In this document: in pieces, positions 16,520 through 25,295 of the stretch
How positions within the stretch are numbered: the stretch's first letter is position 1
Layout of the letters: each line of letters opens with the position of its first letter
Source of the DNA: Mordavella massiliensis
GTDB taxonomy: Bacteria; Bacillota; Clostridia; Lachnospirales; Lachnospiraceae
Length of the DNA: 64,000 bases
Direction: 5' to 3'
Assembly: GCF_016902415.1 (NCBI RefSeq)
Contig: NZ_JACJLV010000008.1
Coordinates: 1 to 64,000, forward strand
Translations under genes and position numbers: made by a program
The notes under the pieces: generated by a model
What the model was told of the DNA's origin: nothing
Database searches by the model: none
What the model saw: only the letters and a program-made list of their open reading frames with translations

Positions 16520-17920
16520 ATGAGCAAAGAATGTACGAAAATCAAAGAACTCTTTTCTGCACAGGACGCGCACATCGGACACGAAGTCACGGTCCGGGGA
16601 TGGATCCGCAACCATCGCAAGCAGAAAAATATGGGGTTTATAGAATTGTACGACGGAAGCTGTTTCCAGTCTCTGCAGCTGGTATACACAACAGAAAGTG
16701 ACAAAGATGGCAGGCTGAAAACTCTGCACAACGGCGCCTGCATCGAAGCGGCGGGAACCGTACAGCAGGGATTTCAAAAGGAATTGATCGAACTGAATCT
16801 CTCCCATGTTACACTGCTGGGAGACTGTCCCGAGGACTATCCCCTGCAGCCCAAAAGACATTCTCTTGAATTTTTGCGTGAACAAGCCTATCTTCGTCCG
16901 AGAACACGTCTGTTCCAGGCCGTATTCCGTATCAGAAGCGTGGCTGCACAATCGATCCACGCCTATTTTGCGGACAGAGGTTTCTTATATGTAAACACTC
17001 CTTTAATCACCGCAAATGACGCAGAAGGCGCCGGCAACACCTTTACCGTGACGACACTCGATATCACTGGTATCAAAGAACAGGCAAAGAAAGCTTCTGA
17101 AGAGATCTTTAAACAGGATTTCTTCGGAATCCCCGCTTCGCTTGCAGTAACCGGACAGCTTGAAGCCGAAACATTTGCGATGGCTTTTGGCGACGTATAT
17201 ACCTTCGGGCCCACGTTCCGCGCAGAAAACTCAAATACGAAGACACATATGGCTGAGTTCTGGATGGTGGAACCGGAAATGGCGTTCTGCGACCTGGACC
17301 GTCTCATGGATGTGGAAGAAGATTTTTTGAAAACCATTCTCGGACAGATCATGAAACAATGCAAAGAAGAGCTTACATTCCTGGAAGGCTTTACCAAATT
17401 ACCGCTCCGGGAAAGAATGCAGGCAGTGATTGACTCTAACATCGTCCGGATCCGCCACGAGGATGCCATCCGCATCCTAAAAGAATCCGGTGAATCATTT
17501 GAATTTGAACCTGAGTATGGAGAAGACACGGCAAAGGAACACGAAAAATATCTCACCGAAAAGTACTTTCATGCACCCGTATTTATCTATGACTGGCCAA
17601 AGGACATCAAAGCATTTTATATGTATCAGAACGACGATGGCAAAACTGTCGGCGCAGTCGATCTGCTCGTCCCGGGTGCCGGCGAACTGATGGGCGGCAG
17701 CCAGCGTGAAGTGCGATATGACCGGCTTCTGGCAAGAATGCAGGAACTTGGCATCTCCACAGACAGCCTGGACTGGTATTTGAACCTTCGCAAATACGGC
17801 TCCTGCGACCATTCGGGATTTGGCATGGGCTTTGAACGGTTACTGATGTATGTGACAGGAATGGAAAACATCCGGGATGTTATCCCCTTCCACAGAACAC
17901 CGGGAAGCTGCGAATATTAA
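16520..17920 (+). CDS. asnS: asparaginyl-tRNA synthetase
   Basis: A 466-aa class IIb enzyme that charges tRNA-Asn. It has an N-terminal OB-fold anticodon-binding domain (VTVRGWIRNHRKQKNMGFIEL), class II motif 2 around TFGPTFRAENSNTKTHMAEFWMVEPE, and motif 3 GFGMGFERLLMYVTGMENIRDVIPFHRTPG. The ENSNT and HMAEFW signatures fit AsnRS rather than AspRS. It is preceded by its T-box leader and ends in a hairpin terminator, so it is a single-gene unit induced by asparagine starvation. Confidence 0.97.
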   Translation: MSKECTKIKELFSAQDAHIGHEVTVRGWIRNHRKQKNMGFIELYDGSCFQSLQLVYTTESDKDGRLKTLHNGACIEAAGTVQQGFQKELIELNLSHVTLLGDCPEDYPLQPKRHSLEFLREQAYLRPRTRLFQAVFRIRSVAAQSIHAYFADRGFLYVNTPLITANDAEGAGNTFTVTTLDITGIKEQAKKASEEIFKQDFFGIPASLAVTGQLEAETFAMAFGDVYTFGPTFRAENSNTKTHMAEFWMVEPEMAFCDLDRLMDVEEDFLKTILGQIMKQCKEELTFLEGFTKLPLRERMQAVIDSNIVRIRHEDAIRILKESGESFEFEPEYGEDTAKEHEKYLTEKYFHAPVFIYDWPKDIKAFYMYQNDDGKTVGAVDLLVPGAGELMGGSQREVRYDRLLARMQELGISTDSLDWYLNLRKYGSCDHSGFGMGFERLLMYVTGMENIRDVIPFHRTPGSCEY

Positions 17921-17921
17921 A

Positions 17922-17968
17922 CAAGAGATCCTGACCGGGAACACCCCGGCCGGGATCTCTTGCTTTTC
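17922..17968 (+). terminator. terminator after asnS
   Basis: CAAGAGATC (17922-17930) pairs with GATCTCTTG (17954-17962), with an inner CCGGG/CCCGG stem, followed by CTTTTC. It lies directly after the stop codon. Confidence 0.8.
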
Positions 17969-17979
17969 TTCATAATATC

Positions 17980-18492
17980 TTACAGATAGCTGACTGTCTC
18001 TGAAAGTTCTTTGCGGTTGCTGTGATTTGGCAGAGGACCCGCATCTTCCGTCGGATACCCCAGGTCCAGAAGCATCAGCACTTCCTCCTGCTCGGGAAGT
18101 CCGAATTCTTTTGCCGCCTCTTCTGGATCAAACAGGTTGAGCCAGCAGCTCTCCACTCCTGCATCTTTAGCCGCCAGCATCAGATGGGTCGCTACGATGG
18201 CCGCATCCTCAATCCCGGAATCTCTCTTCCCTCCCGGATAAGTAAACACATTGTTTTTGTCAAAGGCAACCAGCAACACTGTGGGCGCCCCATACCGACA
18301 CCGGGTCAGCTTATCAATCTTTGCCAGCCCTTCCTCTGACTGTATCACGTAAATGTGCTGTTCCTGCAGGTTCTTGGCAGTAGGAGCCAGGCGTCCTGCC
18401 TCCAGGATCTGATCCAGCTTTTCCTGTTCAATCTGCCGGCTCTCATAACTCTTACAAGAATACCGTTCTCTTACAACTTCTGAAAATTCCAT
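17980..18492 (-). CDS. nitroreductase-family flavoprotein
   Basis: A 170-aa FMN-dependent NAD(P)H oxidoreductase of the nitroreductase fold. It has the N-terminal phosphate-binding RERYSCKSY, LAPTAKNLQEQHIYV, and GIEDAAIVATHLMLAAKDAGVESCW in the centre. It is shorter than classic NfsB (about 215 aa) and belongs to the small clostridial group. The natural substrate is unknown. It is convergent with asnS and not clearly in an operon. Confidence 0.9.
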   Translation of the reverse strand: MEFSEVVRERYSCKSYESRQIEQEKLDQILEAGRLAPTAKNLQEQHIYVIQSEEGLAKIDKLTRCRYGAPTVLLVAFDKNNVFTYPGGKRDSGIEDAAIVATHLMLAAKDAGVESCWLNLFDPEEAAKEFGLPEQEEVLMLLDLGYPTEDAGPLPNHSNRKELSETVSYL

Positions 18493-18573
18493 TCTGCACT
18501 TCCTCCTTTTTCTTTCTGCCTTTATTATAATCCTGCCCTCTGGGAGTGAAAAGAAGTATTTTCAGATTTCTGC

Positions 18574-19566
18574 TTACCGCTCCACCTGATTCCGGTAAAT
18601 GCTGCTGACTACACCCCACACGATTCCTGCCACCGGCCAGATCACCCAGGTAATATGCCACTCCATGGTCAGAAAGCTGACCAGCAGATATACAGCTATC
18701 ACACAGCCCCAGTAAATCCCGCTGATCCGTTTATTCTGCTTCTTGGCGATGCGGGTATAATCTCCCTCTTCCAGAAGAACCTGATAACCGTCCCAGATAA
18801 TGCAGGTGCGCACAATGAGAAAAACTCCAGTTGCCACAAGGAACAGCAGCAGACTGATCGCCCCGGTAAGCGCCATGACATTTTCTTCTCCAAATAGCAG
18901 GATCATCAGGAAAATAGGGATACAGGAGGCCACGCACAGCGCTACTCCCGCTGCCAGTTCAATGACATGACCTCTCTCATATTTCTGCTTCCGATCCCGA
19001 ACCATGCCATCTACTCCGTAGGCTGTATCCAGCGCCTCTTTCTCCAGAAAATCATACTTTTCGTCATAATGACCGGTAATCACAAAGATAGATACTGCTG
19101 CAACGATCAGAAGAATCAGGATAGTAGTCCCCAGAAGGGCGCCCTGATCTTCCGTCAACGGAAGCAATCCCGCTTCTCCGGCGCCGGAAAGAAGAAGCAG
19201 AAATACCGGAGACATAATACATAAAAACACGCCAAAAGCGCAGGGAACAGAGACCTTCTGGCAATGAGCCAGATAATCGTTGGCAAGTTCCATGGACACC
19301 GGCACCAGCTTCTCTCCGGTCTCGTCTGCAATCTTCTCATCTGCTGCCGGGTTTTTCTCCTCTTCTTCCATCTCGTCGCGAAGAAGATAGTCTGTACTGA
19401 CATCAAATAGTTCTGACAGTTTCAGGATCCGGTTCATATCCGGAACCGACAAAGCCCCTTCCCATTTAGAAATGGATTGCCGGCTTACTTCCATTTTCTC
19501 CGCCAGTTCCTCCTGGGACCAGCCGGCCTTCTTTCGTAAATAAATAATTTTGTCTGCTAAGATCAT
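18574..19566 (-). CDS. XRE-type HTH protein with C-terminal membrane domain
   Basis: A 330-aa protein. Its Cro/CI-type HTH (residues about 4-60, LRKKAGWSQEELAEKMEVSRQSISKWEGALSVPDM) is followed by an acidic linker and about five to six membrane helices in the C-terminal two thirds. This architecture (soluble repressor head on a membrane body) is common in Firmicutes and suggests a regulator tied to an envelope signal. The ATG at 19566 follows AGAAGGAG; sequence upstream of it lacks family character. The target genes are unknown. Confidence 0.88.
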   Translation of the reverse strand: MILADKIIYLRKKAGWSQEELAEKMEVSRQSISKWEGALSVPDMNRILKLSELFDVSTDYLLRDEMEEEEKNPAADEKIADETGEKLVPVSMELANDYLAHCQKVSVPCAFGVFLCIMSPVFLLLLSGAGEAGLLPLTEDQGALLGTTILILLIVAAVSIFVITGHYDEKYDFLEKEALDTAYGVDGMVRDRKQKYERGHVIELAAGVALCVASCIPIFLMILLFGEENVMALTGAISLLLFLVATGVFLIVRTCIIWDGYQVLLEEGDYTRIAKKQNKRISGIYWGCVIAVYLLVSFLTMEWHITWVIWPVAGIVWGVVSSIYRNQVER

Positions 19567-19708
19567 ATGCTTTCTCCTTCTGCCAGACGGCCTGTCTGAC
19601 GCGCCGCACTGGTCTTTGTTAAGGAAAGTATACTGTTTTGGGCCATCCTGCGCCAGCAACCAGACTTTACAATTCCGCAACCAGCGCGTACATTACTGGT
19701 AAACAGCC

Positions 19709-21079
19709 TTATTTTTTATTCAGAAGGCAGACACATTCTGTATGATATGTGCCGGGGAATAAATCGACGCACGCCAACCGTTCCACCTGGTATCCTCTCC
19801 CCTGCAGAAGTTCCAGATCTCTTGCAAGACTGGTGGGCTTGCATGCAATATATACCATCTTCTGTACCCCGAACCGGATGATCTTCTCAAGCGCTTTGGG
19901 ATTCACGCCATCTCTTGGGGGATCCAGCACGATCAGATCCGGCACTTCTCCCAGTTCATCGATCACCTTCAGTACATCCCCTGCCCAGAAAGCGCAGTTA
20001 TTAAGACCGTTTAATGCCGCATTCTCTTTTGCCGCTTCCACAGCTTCTTCCACGATTTCCACGCCCACGACTTTTGCGGCCACCGGAGCCAGGATCTGGG
20101 CGATGGTGCCGGTACCGCTGTACAGGTCGAAGATCACCTTATCCTTTGTGTCACCGATGTAGCTTCTGGCTGTCTCATACAGGACTTCCGCCCCCAGAGA
20201 ATTGGTCTGGAAGAAGGAAAACGGCGTAATCTTAAACCGCAGTCCCAGAAGCTCCTCATAAAAATAATTCTGTCCGTAAAGAATATCTGTTCCTTCATCT
20301 TTCACCACATCCGCCACACTGTCGTTTCTTGTATGGAGAATGCCTGCAATGGTTCCCTCCAGTTCCAGTTCCAGAAGCGCTTCCGCAAATCCGTGACCGT
20401 CAAACTCACGGTCTCCTTCTTCCGTCGTAGTCACCAGATCGATCAGGATCTCTCCGGTCTTTACCGCTTTTCTTACCAGCAGATGCCGGAAAAATCCGGT
20501 ATGACGCATCCGGTGATAATAAGGAAGACCGGTACTTTTTGCATAGTCCAGTGTCCTGATGAGGATTTTTCGGAAATCCTCATCTACGATCCGGCATTCC
20601 GGCACATTGACAATATCATGGAAACTGCCTCTTTTATGCATCCCGAGAGCCAGCGGCCCGTCTTTATACTCATCTCCAAAGGAAAACTCCATCTTATTGC
20701 GGTAGGCCTCCTGCCGGGGGCTTGGATGGATCCCTTCCCAGATGTATTCCCCGTCCACAGCCTCATCCATCATGTTTCTGATCTGGGTCTCTTTTAATTG
20801 CAGCTGTTCCTCATACGGAAGATTCTGATAGGTGCATCCGCCACATTGCCCGAAATGCGGACAGGGCGGTGTGATCTCGTTCGCCGCAGGCTCCAAAACC
20901 TCCAGGATCCGTCCCTCTGCCTTTCCTTTACGGATCTTATTTACCGAAAACCGTACCAGCTGCCCCGGCACCCCGTTCTTTACAACAACCGTTTTTTCCT
21001 CCTCCGGAATAAGGATCTTTCCTTTGTTCGGAAATTCCACTTCCTGGATCCGGCCTTCATAGATCTGTCCTTTTTTCAT
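19709..21079 (-). CDS. 23S rRNA (uracil-C5)-methyltransferase, RlmD/RlmCD type
   Basis: A 456-aa RNA methyltransferase of the TrmA/RumA family. It has an N-terminal TRAM domain (VEFPNKGKILIPEE), a [4Fe-4S] motif CPHFGQCGGC (about 93-102), the SAM-binding VIFDLYSGTGTIAQIL, the DPPRDGV catalytic loop, and the nucleophile Cys in YIACKPTSLARDL. It modifies U747 and/or U1939 equivalents; in Gram-positives one enzyme may do both. It is 24 nt downstream of the NYN gene. Confidence 0.93.
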   Translation of the reverse strand: MKKGQIYEGRIQEVEFPNKGKILIPEEEKTVVVKNGVPGQLVRFSVNKIRKGKAEGRILEVLEPAANEITPPCPHFGQCGGCTYQNLPYEEQLQLKETQIRNMMDEAVDGEYIWEGIHPSPRQEAYRNKMEFSFGDEYKDGPLALGMHKRGSFHDIVNVPECRIVDEDFRKILIRTLDYAKSTGLPYYHRMRHTGFFRHLLVRKAVKTGEILIDLVTTTEEGDREFDGHGFAEALLELELEGTIAGILHTRNDSVADVVKDEGTDILYGQNYFYEELLGLRFKITPFSFFQTNSLGAEVLYETARSYIGDTKDKVIFDLYSGTGTIAQILAPVAAKVVGVEIVEEAVEAAKENAALNGLNNCAFWAGDVLKVIDELGEVPDLIVLDPPRDGVNPKALEKIIRFGVQKMVYIACKPTSLARDLELLQGRGYQVERLACVDLFPGTYHTECVCLLNKK

Positions 21080-21103
21080 CCATACTCTCCGTTTCTTCTT
21101 TTC

Positions 21104-22054
21104 TTACTGCCGCCTGTCTCCGGAAAGCCTGTGGTATTTTGCATTCAGGATCGTCCCGTCCTGCTCTACTTTCACATGATCCAGACTCTTCACATATTGA
21201 TTAAACTGCGCGTAGCCATAATCGCTGATCTTAAAATCTTTGTATTTATCATAGACCCTATTTCCAAGCGTGCTCAGCTCGATACCGTTCTTCCCGGCTT
21301 TTTTCACCAGACTTACCACATAATTGTCTATATCAGCTTTGCGTCTCTGATCCTCTTTCAGCGTCACGGTCACAATGTGTCCATGCTTCACCAGCTGGAT
21401 CCTGGGGAACTGCTCCAGGAATTTGGACAGCATGTTGTAGCCGTAGCTTCGCACGTCAAAATCCGGATACAGGCTGACCAGACGGCTTCCCACTTCTCCA
21501 AGACCAGTGCCTTTATTGCTGTCCTGATTTTCAATGATCATATCAATCACCGCATCCTCGATCTTTCCAATACTGAGGCGCTCATGCTGCACTCTGGCCT
21601 TGCCTGCGCCCGGCTCCTGCTCGTCCATCAGATTTTCCAGGATCGTAAATTTATCACAGGCTTTGCGGAAGGGCTCCGGCGTTTTATTTTCTCCCATGCC
21701 GATCACAGTCTTTCCGCTCTCCCTGAGACGGCTGACCAGACGGGTAAAATCGCTGTCGCTGGATACAATACAGAAACCATCCACATCGTTCGTATATAAA
21801 ATATCCATCGCATCAATGATCATAGCGGAATCCGTGGCATTTTTCCCCTGAGTATAACTGAACTGCTGGATCGGAGTGATGGAGTTGCTTAAAAGCTGCT
21901 CCTTCCATCCGGAAAGCTGGGTGCTTGTCCAGTCCCCGTATATCCTCTTATATGTGATCACACCGTATTTAGAAAGTTCTGTCAGAACAGGCTTGATATA
22001 CTTTGCCGATACATTTTCCGCATCGATCAGCAGTGCGTAACATTGTTCTTCCAT
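21104..22054 (-). CDS. NYN-domain nuclease-like protein with two OST-HTH/LOTUS modules
   Basis: A 316-aa protein. The N-terminal NYN (LabA/PIN-like) domain, about 1-150, keeps acidic metal-binding positions in LLIDAENVSAKYI, NATDSAMIIDAMD and CIVSSDSDFTRLV. Two ~75-residue OST-HTH repeats follow (about 165-240 and 248-310), each with the pattern G-x-L-G-x-x-V/L-x-D/Y. LOTUS modules bind RNA (G-rich or G-quadruplex in eukaryotes), so an RNA-processing or RNA-decay role is likely. The adjacent rRNA methyltransferase gene, 24 nt away, fits that. The substrate is unknown. Confidence 0.88.
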   Translation of the reverse strand: MEEQCYALLIDAENVSAKYIKPVLTELSKYGVITYKRIYGDWTSTQLSGWKEQLLSNSITPIQQFSYTQGKNATDSAMIIDAMDILYTNDVDGFCIVSSDSDFTRLVSRLRESGKTVIGMGENKTPEPFRKACDKFTILENLMDEQEPGAGKARVQHERLSIGKIEDAVIDMIIENQDSNKGTGLGEVGSRLVSLYPDFDVRSYGYNMLSKFLEQFPRIQLVKHGHIVTVTLKEDQRRKADIDNYVVSLVKKAGKNGIELSTLGNRVYDKYKDFKISDYGYAQFNQYVKSLDHVKVEQDGTILNAKYHRLSGDRRQ

Positions 22055-22090
22055 AGTTGTCCTCCGAAAATAGTAAGAAATGTTTTCAAG

Positions 22091-22148
22091 ATAAAAGCAG
22101 GCAGGACGCCCTTCCTCTCACAGATGGGGCTTCCAACCTGCTCTTTTA
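22091..22148 (-). terminator. probable terminator after the acidic-tail membrane protein gene
   Basis: A long imperfect hairpin whose outer arms are ATAAAAGCAGG and CCTGCTCTTTTAT, so one arm carries a 2-nt bulge. On the minus strand it is followed by CTTTTATCTT. It lies 25 nt past the stop codon at 22174. Confidence 0.6.
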
Positions 22149-22173
22149 TTGCGTTCTGAAACTGTAATCTCTT

Positions 22174-22416
22174 CTATACCTGATCATCATCATTGAAGAA
22201 ATCATCGTCAAAATCATCGTCGAAATCTTCCTCAAAATCTTCCAGATAATCCGGTGTAAAGAAGCAGTATACCGCATAAGCGATGGCTGCAACCGCAGCT
22301 ACAGCTCCTACAATGGCAAGTACCCAGAGTACTGTCTTGCACTGGCTGCTTTCCTCCTTCTTATTGATCAGTTCGTTCAACTTTGTTGCAGCAATGATAT
22401 CCTCTACCTTACTCAT
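22174..22416 (-). CDS. small single-pass membrane protein with Asp/Phe-rich acidic tail
   Basis: An 80-aa protein of unknown function. A polar N-terminus (about 1-27, ending CKTV) leads to one membrane helix (about 28-52, Val/Ala-rich), and the C-terminal 28 residues are almost all Asp, Glu and Phe in a DDFDDDFF pattern. It should be anchored with the acidic tail on one face of the membrane. I recognise the type from Lachnospiraceae genomes but no assigned domain. It has its own terminator and looks monocistronic. Confidence 0.7.
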   Translation of the reverse strand: MSKVEDIIAATKLNELINKKEESSQCKTVLWVLAIVGAVAAVAAIAYAVYCFFTPDYLEDFEEDFDDDFDDDFFNDDDQV

Positions 22417-22510
22417 GCTCCCACATCCTTTCTTATGCTGTCACAGCAAGTTCATTAATTAAAGACATTATATCACTAACATTTTCAGATTACTATAACT
22501 TTATGCCAAT

Positions 22511-24745
22511 TTACTCAATTTTCTGCAATTTTGCAAAAGCAGCGAACATTTTCTTTGTACCCGGGCCGTCAAAATCTACGGTCACCTCGTAATCCCGGCC
22601 GCCTTTTACCATGGCTGTCACCGTCCCGGGGCCGAATTTGACATGCCGGACCCGGTCGCCCACCTGGTATCCAGGTCCTTCTCCCTTTGGCGATCCAAAC
22701 TCCCTGGCCGGCGCCGCGGTTGCAAATGCTTTTGTCCGAAAGGCCTGTCTCGCCTGCTGGTATGCGGACGTTTTCACCGGTTCTTCCTTTTCCTTTTCGA
22801 AAACCGCGCCTGTAGACACCAGGTTCATGGGGATCTCCTTTAAAAACCGGGACATTTTGTTATACTGGGTCTCGCCCCGGATCATCCGGCGTCTCGCGCA
22901 CGTCAGAGTCAGCTCCTCTTCTGCCCTTGTGATCCCTACATAGCAGAGTCTCCGCTCTTCTTCCACTTCTTCCGGATCGTCCGAAGTGATCGTCAGATAA
23001 CTGGGGAAAATCCCATCCTCCATCCCGGCCAGATATACATGAGGAAATTCCAGTCCCTTGGCGCTGTGAAGGGTCATCAGCACCACATAATCGCTGGATT
23101 CATCCAGACTGTCAATGTCTGCCACCAGCGCCACTTCTTCCAGAAAACCGCTTAATGTGGCCGGTTCATCCTGTTCGTCACAGACCTCTTCATAAGCGGA
23201 GATCTTACTTAATAACTCGTCAATATTTTCTATCCGGCTCTGGGCTTCTTCCTCACCTTCCTGCTGCAGACTTTCTATGTATCCCGTTTCCTCAATGATC
23301 TCCTGCATCAGTTCGGAGATGGTCATCTCCTCTGCATCCGTCTTAAAATGTTCGATCAATGCCACAAATGATTCCAGTCTGGAAGCCCCTCTTCCAATCC
23401 CCGGGATCAGATCCACCGCCCGCAGGGCCTCATAAAATCCGATCTCCCTTCCTGCCGCATATTCCTGTACCCGGTTGATGCTGGTAAGGCCGATCCCTCT
23501 TTTGGGTACATTGATGATCCGGCGCACCGCCAGGTCGTCACGACCGTTATCAATGGTCTTTAAGTAAGCCAGCAGATCCTTGATCTCCCGCCTTGCATAG
23601 AAGTTCACGCCGCCCACGATCTTATACGGGATATTGGCAGTCACAAACTTCTCCTCAAATAAACGGGACTGGGCGTTAGTCCGGTACAAAATGGCGTGGT
23701 CATGATACGCCGATTCTCCTTTTTCCACCCGCTTACGGATATCGTCCACGATATATTCCGCCTCGTCAAAAGCCGTGTCAAACTGACGGACATTGATCTT
23801 CTTTCCTTCCCCGTTATCTGTCCAGAGCGTTTTCTCCTTCCGCCCGTGATTATGGCGGATCACCGCATTCGCCGCGTTCAGGATATTTTCCGTAGACCGA
23901 TAATTCTGCTCCAGTTTGATGACCTTTGCATCTGGAAATACCTGCTCAAAATCCAGAATATTACGGATATTCGCCCCTCTGAACTTATAGATCGACTGAT
24001 CGTCGTCCCCTACCACGCAGAGATTCCGGTATTTGCCGGCCAGCAGGCGGACCAGTTCAAACTGCACAGTATTAGTATCCTGATATTCGTCCACCATAAT
24101 ATAACGGAACCGCTCCTGATAGTACTCCAGCACATCTTTCTGCGTCTGGAAAAGCTGCACCGCCTTCAGCAACAGATCATCAAAATCCAGGGCATTATTG
24201 GCCCGAAGCTGTTTTTCATATTCTTCGTATACCGAAGCGATCCTCTGACGGCTGTAGTCTCCCTGTGCCTGGATCCGGTACTCTTCCGGCGTGATCAGCT
24301 CGTTTTTTGCCTGTGAGATGGCTGCCAGAAGAGATCTTTCCCTGTAAATCTTTGTATCAATCTGCAGCAATTTACAGATGTCTTTCATCAGAGTTTTCTG
24401 ATCGTCTGTGTCATAGATCGTAAAACTGTTGTCATATCCCAGAAGTTCAATATGTCTTCTAAGGATCCGTACACACATAGAGTGAAACGTGCTGACCCAG
24501 ATGCTTTCCGAGCCAAAGCCCACCAGGCGGTCCACTCTTTCGCGCATCTCACCGGCCGCTTTATTGGTAAAGGTGATCGCCAGGATATTCCAGGGATTTA
24601 CTCCTTTTTCCTCGATCAGATAAGCGATCCTGTGAGTCAGCACTCTCGTTTTTCCGGAGCCCGCCCCCGCCAGGATCAGAAGCGGTCCTTCTGTATGATA
24701 TACCGCTTCCTTTTGCTGTTCATTCAATGTATCGTAAATGCTCAA
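22511..24745 (-). CDS. pcrA: ATP-dependent DNA helicase PcrA (UvrD family)
   Basis: A 744-aa SF1A 3'-5' helicase for repair, rolling-circle replication and removing RecA or stalled polymerase. Walker A is AGAGSGKT (about 26-33); also seen are TNKAAGEMRERV, VDEYQDTN (motif II), QNYRST, TLHSAKGLEFPHVYLAG and VGITRAEEELTL. The C-terminus ends in a Tudor-like domain (VGDRVRHVKFGPGTV) that in PcrA contacts RNA polymerase. The start is TTG at 24745, overlapping the DUF3783 stop as TTGA with a poor own ribosome site, so translation is probably coupled. Confidence 0.96.
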   Translation of the reverse strand: MSIYDTLNEQQKEAVYHTEGPLLILAGAGSGKTRVLTHRIAYLIEEKGVNPWNILAITFTNKAAGEMRERVDRLVGFGSESIWVSTFHSMCVRILRRHIELLGYDNSFTIYDTDDQKTLMKDICKLLQIDTKIYRERSLLAAISQAKNELITPEEYRIQAQGDYSRQRIASVYEEYEKQLRANNALDFDDLLLKAVQLFQTQKDVLEYYQERFRYIMVDEYQDTNTVQFELVRLLAGKYRNLCVVGDDDQSIYKFRGANIRNILDFEQVFPDAKVIKLEQNYRSTENILNAANAVIRHNHGRKEKTLWTDNGEGKKINVRQFDTAFDEAEYIVDDIRKRVEKGESAYHDHAILYRTNAQSRLFEEKFVTANIPYKIVGGVNFYARREIKDLLAYLKTIDNGRDDLAVRRIINVPKRGIGLTSINRVQEYAAGREIGFYEALRAVDLIPGIGRGASRLESFVALIEHFKTDAEEMTISELMQEIIEETGYIESLQQEGEEEAQSRIENIDELLSKISAYEEVCDEQDEPATLSGFLEEVALVADIDSLDESSDYVVLMTLHSAKGLEFPHVYLAGMEDGIFPSYLTITSDDPEEVEEERRLCYVGITRAEEELTLTCARRRMIRGETQYNKMSRFLKEIPMNLVSTGAVFEKEKEEPVKTSAYQQARQAFRTKAFATAAPAREFGSPKGEGPGYQVGDRVRHVKFGPGTVTAMVKGGRDYEVTVDFDGPGTKKMFAAFAKLQKIE

Positions 24746-25155
24746 TCTTCCTGCTTCCTTTCTGCGTCCTTCTGTTTCATATATAAATGTTCCTTCTTGA
24801 TCTCCTCATAAAGAGACAGGGAATCCCACTCCTGATTGGTCGGGGTTACCACCGCTTTCAGATCCACCTGAACCTTCTCCTTTTTCATCAAAAACAAAGC
24901 CTTGTCCAGCATTTCCTCTGTAGCTGCGCTGATCACCATCATCTCTTCTGGAAATCCTTCTCCTTTGTATTCACATCCGGTATCTGTATCTTCCAGATCC
25001 TCCTTTTCCCGGATCCCGGCAAGCGCACCGATAGGAAGACCATACTCCTCCGTCTCCACATGCCGGACCTTATAACCGAGAAATCCAAAGATCATCCCGA
25101 TCTTTTTCCCTTTCCCGGTTCCTTTCAGATTATAACAGAGCACTGCTGATCTCAT
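24742..25155 (-). CDS. DUF3783-domain protein
   Basis: A 137-aa cytosolic protein of the DUF3783 family: an N-terminal alpha/beta half (AVLCYNLKGTGKGKKIGMIFGFLGYKVRHVE), the motif MMVISAATEEMLDKALFLMKKEKVQVDLKAVVTPTNQEWD, and a charged C-terminal helix. Its function is unknown. The ATG at 25155 is chosen; a TTG three codons earlier abuts the GGAAG site with no spacing. The stable position before pcrA with a 4-nt overlap suggests a role connected with DNA maintenance, but nothing in the protein proves this. Confidence 0.82.
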   Translation of the reverse strand: MRSAVLCYNLKGTGKGKKIGMIFGFLGYKVRHVETEEYGLPIGALAGIREKEDLEDTDTGCEYKGEGFPEEMMVISAATEEMLDKALFLMKKEKVQVDLKAVVTPTNQEWDSLSLYEEIKKEHLYMKQKDAERKQED

Positions 25156-25246
25156 AGCATACAACTTCCTTTCCCCAACAGTATGTTCTCATTATATGGG
25201 TTTTCAAATAGAAGTGCAAGCCGGGAAAAAATTAAAGAAATATTTC

Positions 25247-25275
25247 TTGTCATATAGTTTCGGAAACTATATAAT
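25247..25275 (+). promoter_or_regulatory. DUF1836-gene promoter filled by a 21-bp palindrome
   Basis: -35 TTGTCA (25247-25252), a 17-nt spacer and -10 TATAAT (25270-25275). The perfect palindrome ATATAGTTTC-G-GAAACTATAT (25252-25272) spans the whole spacer and touches both boxes. It is an obvious repressor site; since the gene product resembles an HTH regulator, autorepression is likely. Confidence 0.85.
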
Positions 25276-25295
25276 GATTATATTGAGGTGATTTT

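Noticed and set aside
16023-16520. 165-codon minus-strand frame across the asnS leader
   Set aside because: The region is explained by a T-box RNA with promoter, T-box sequence and terminator; the frame has no start signal.
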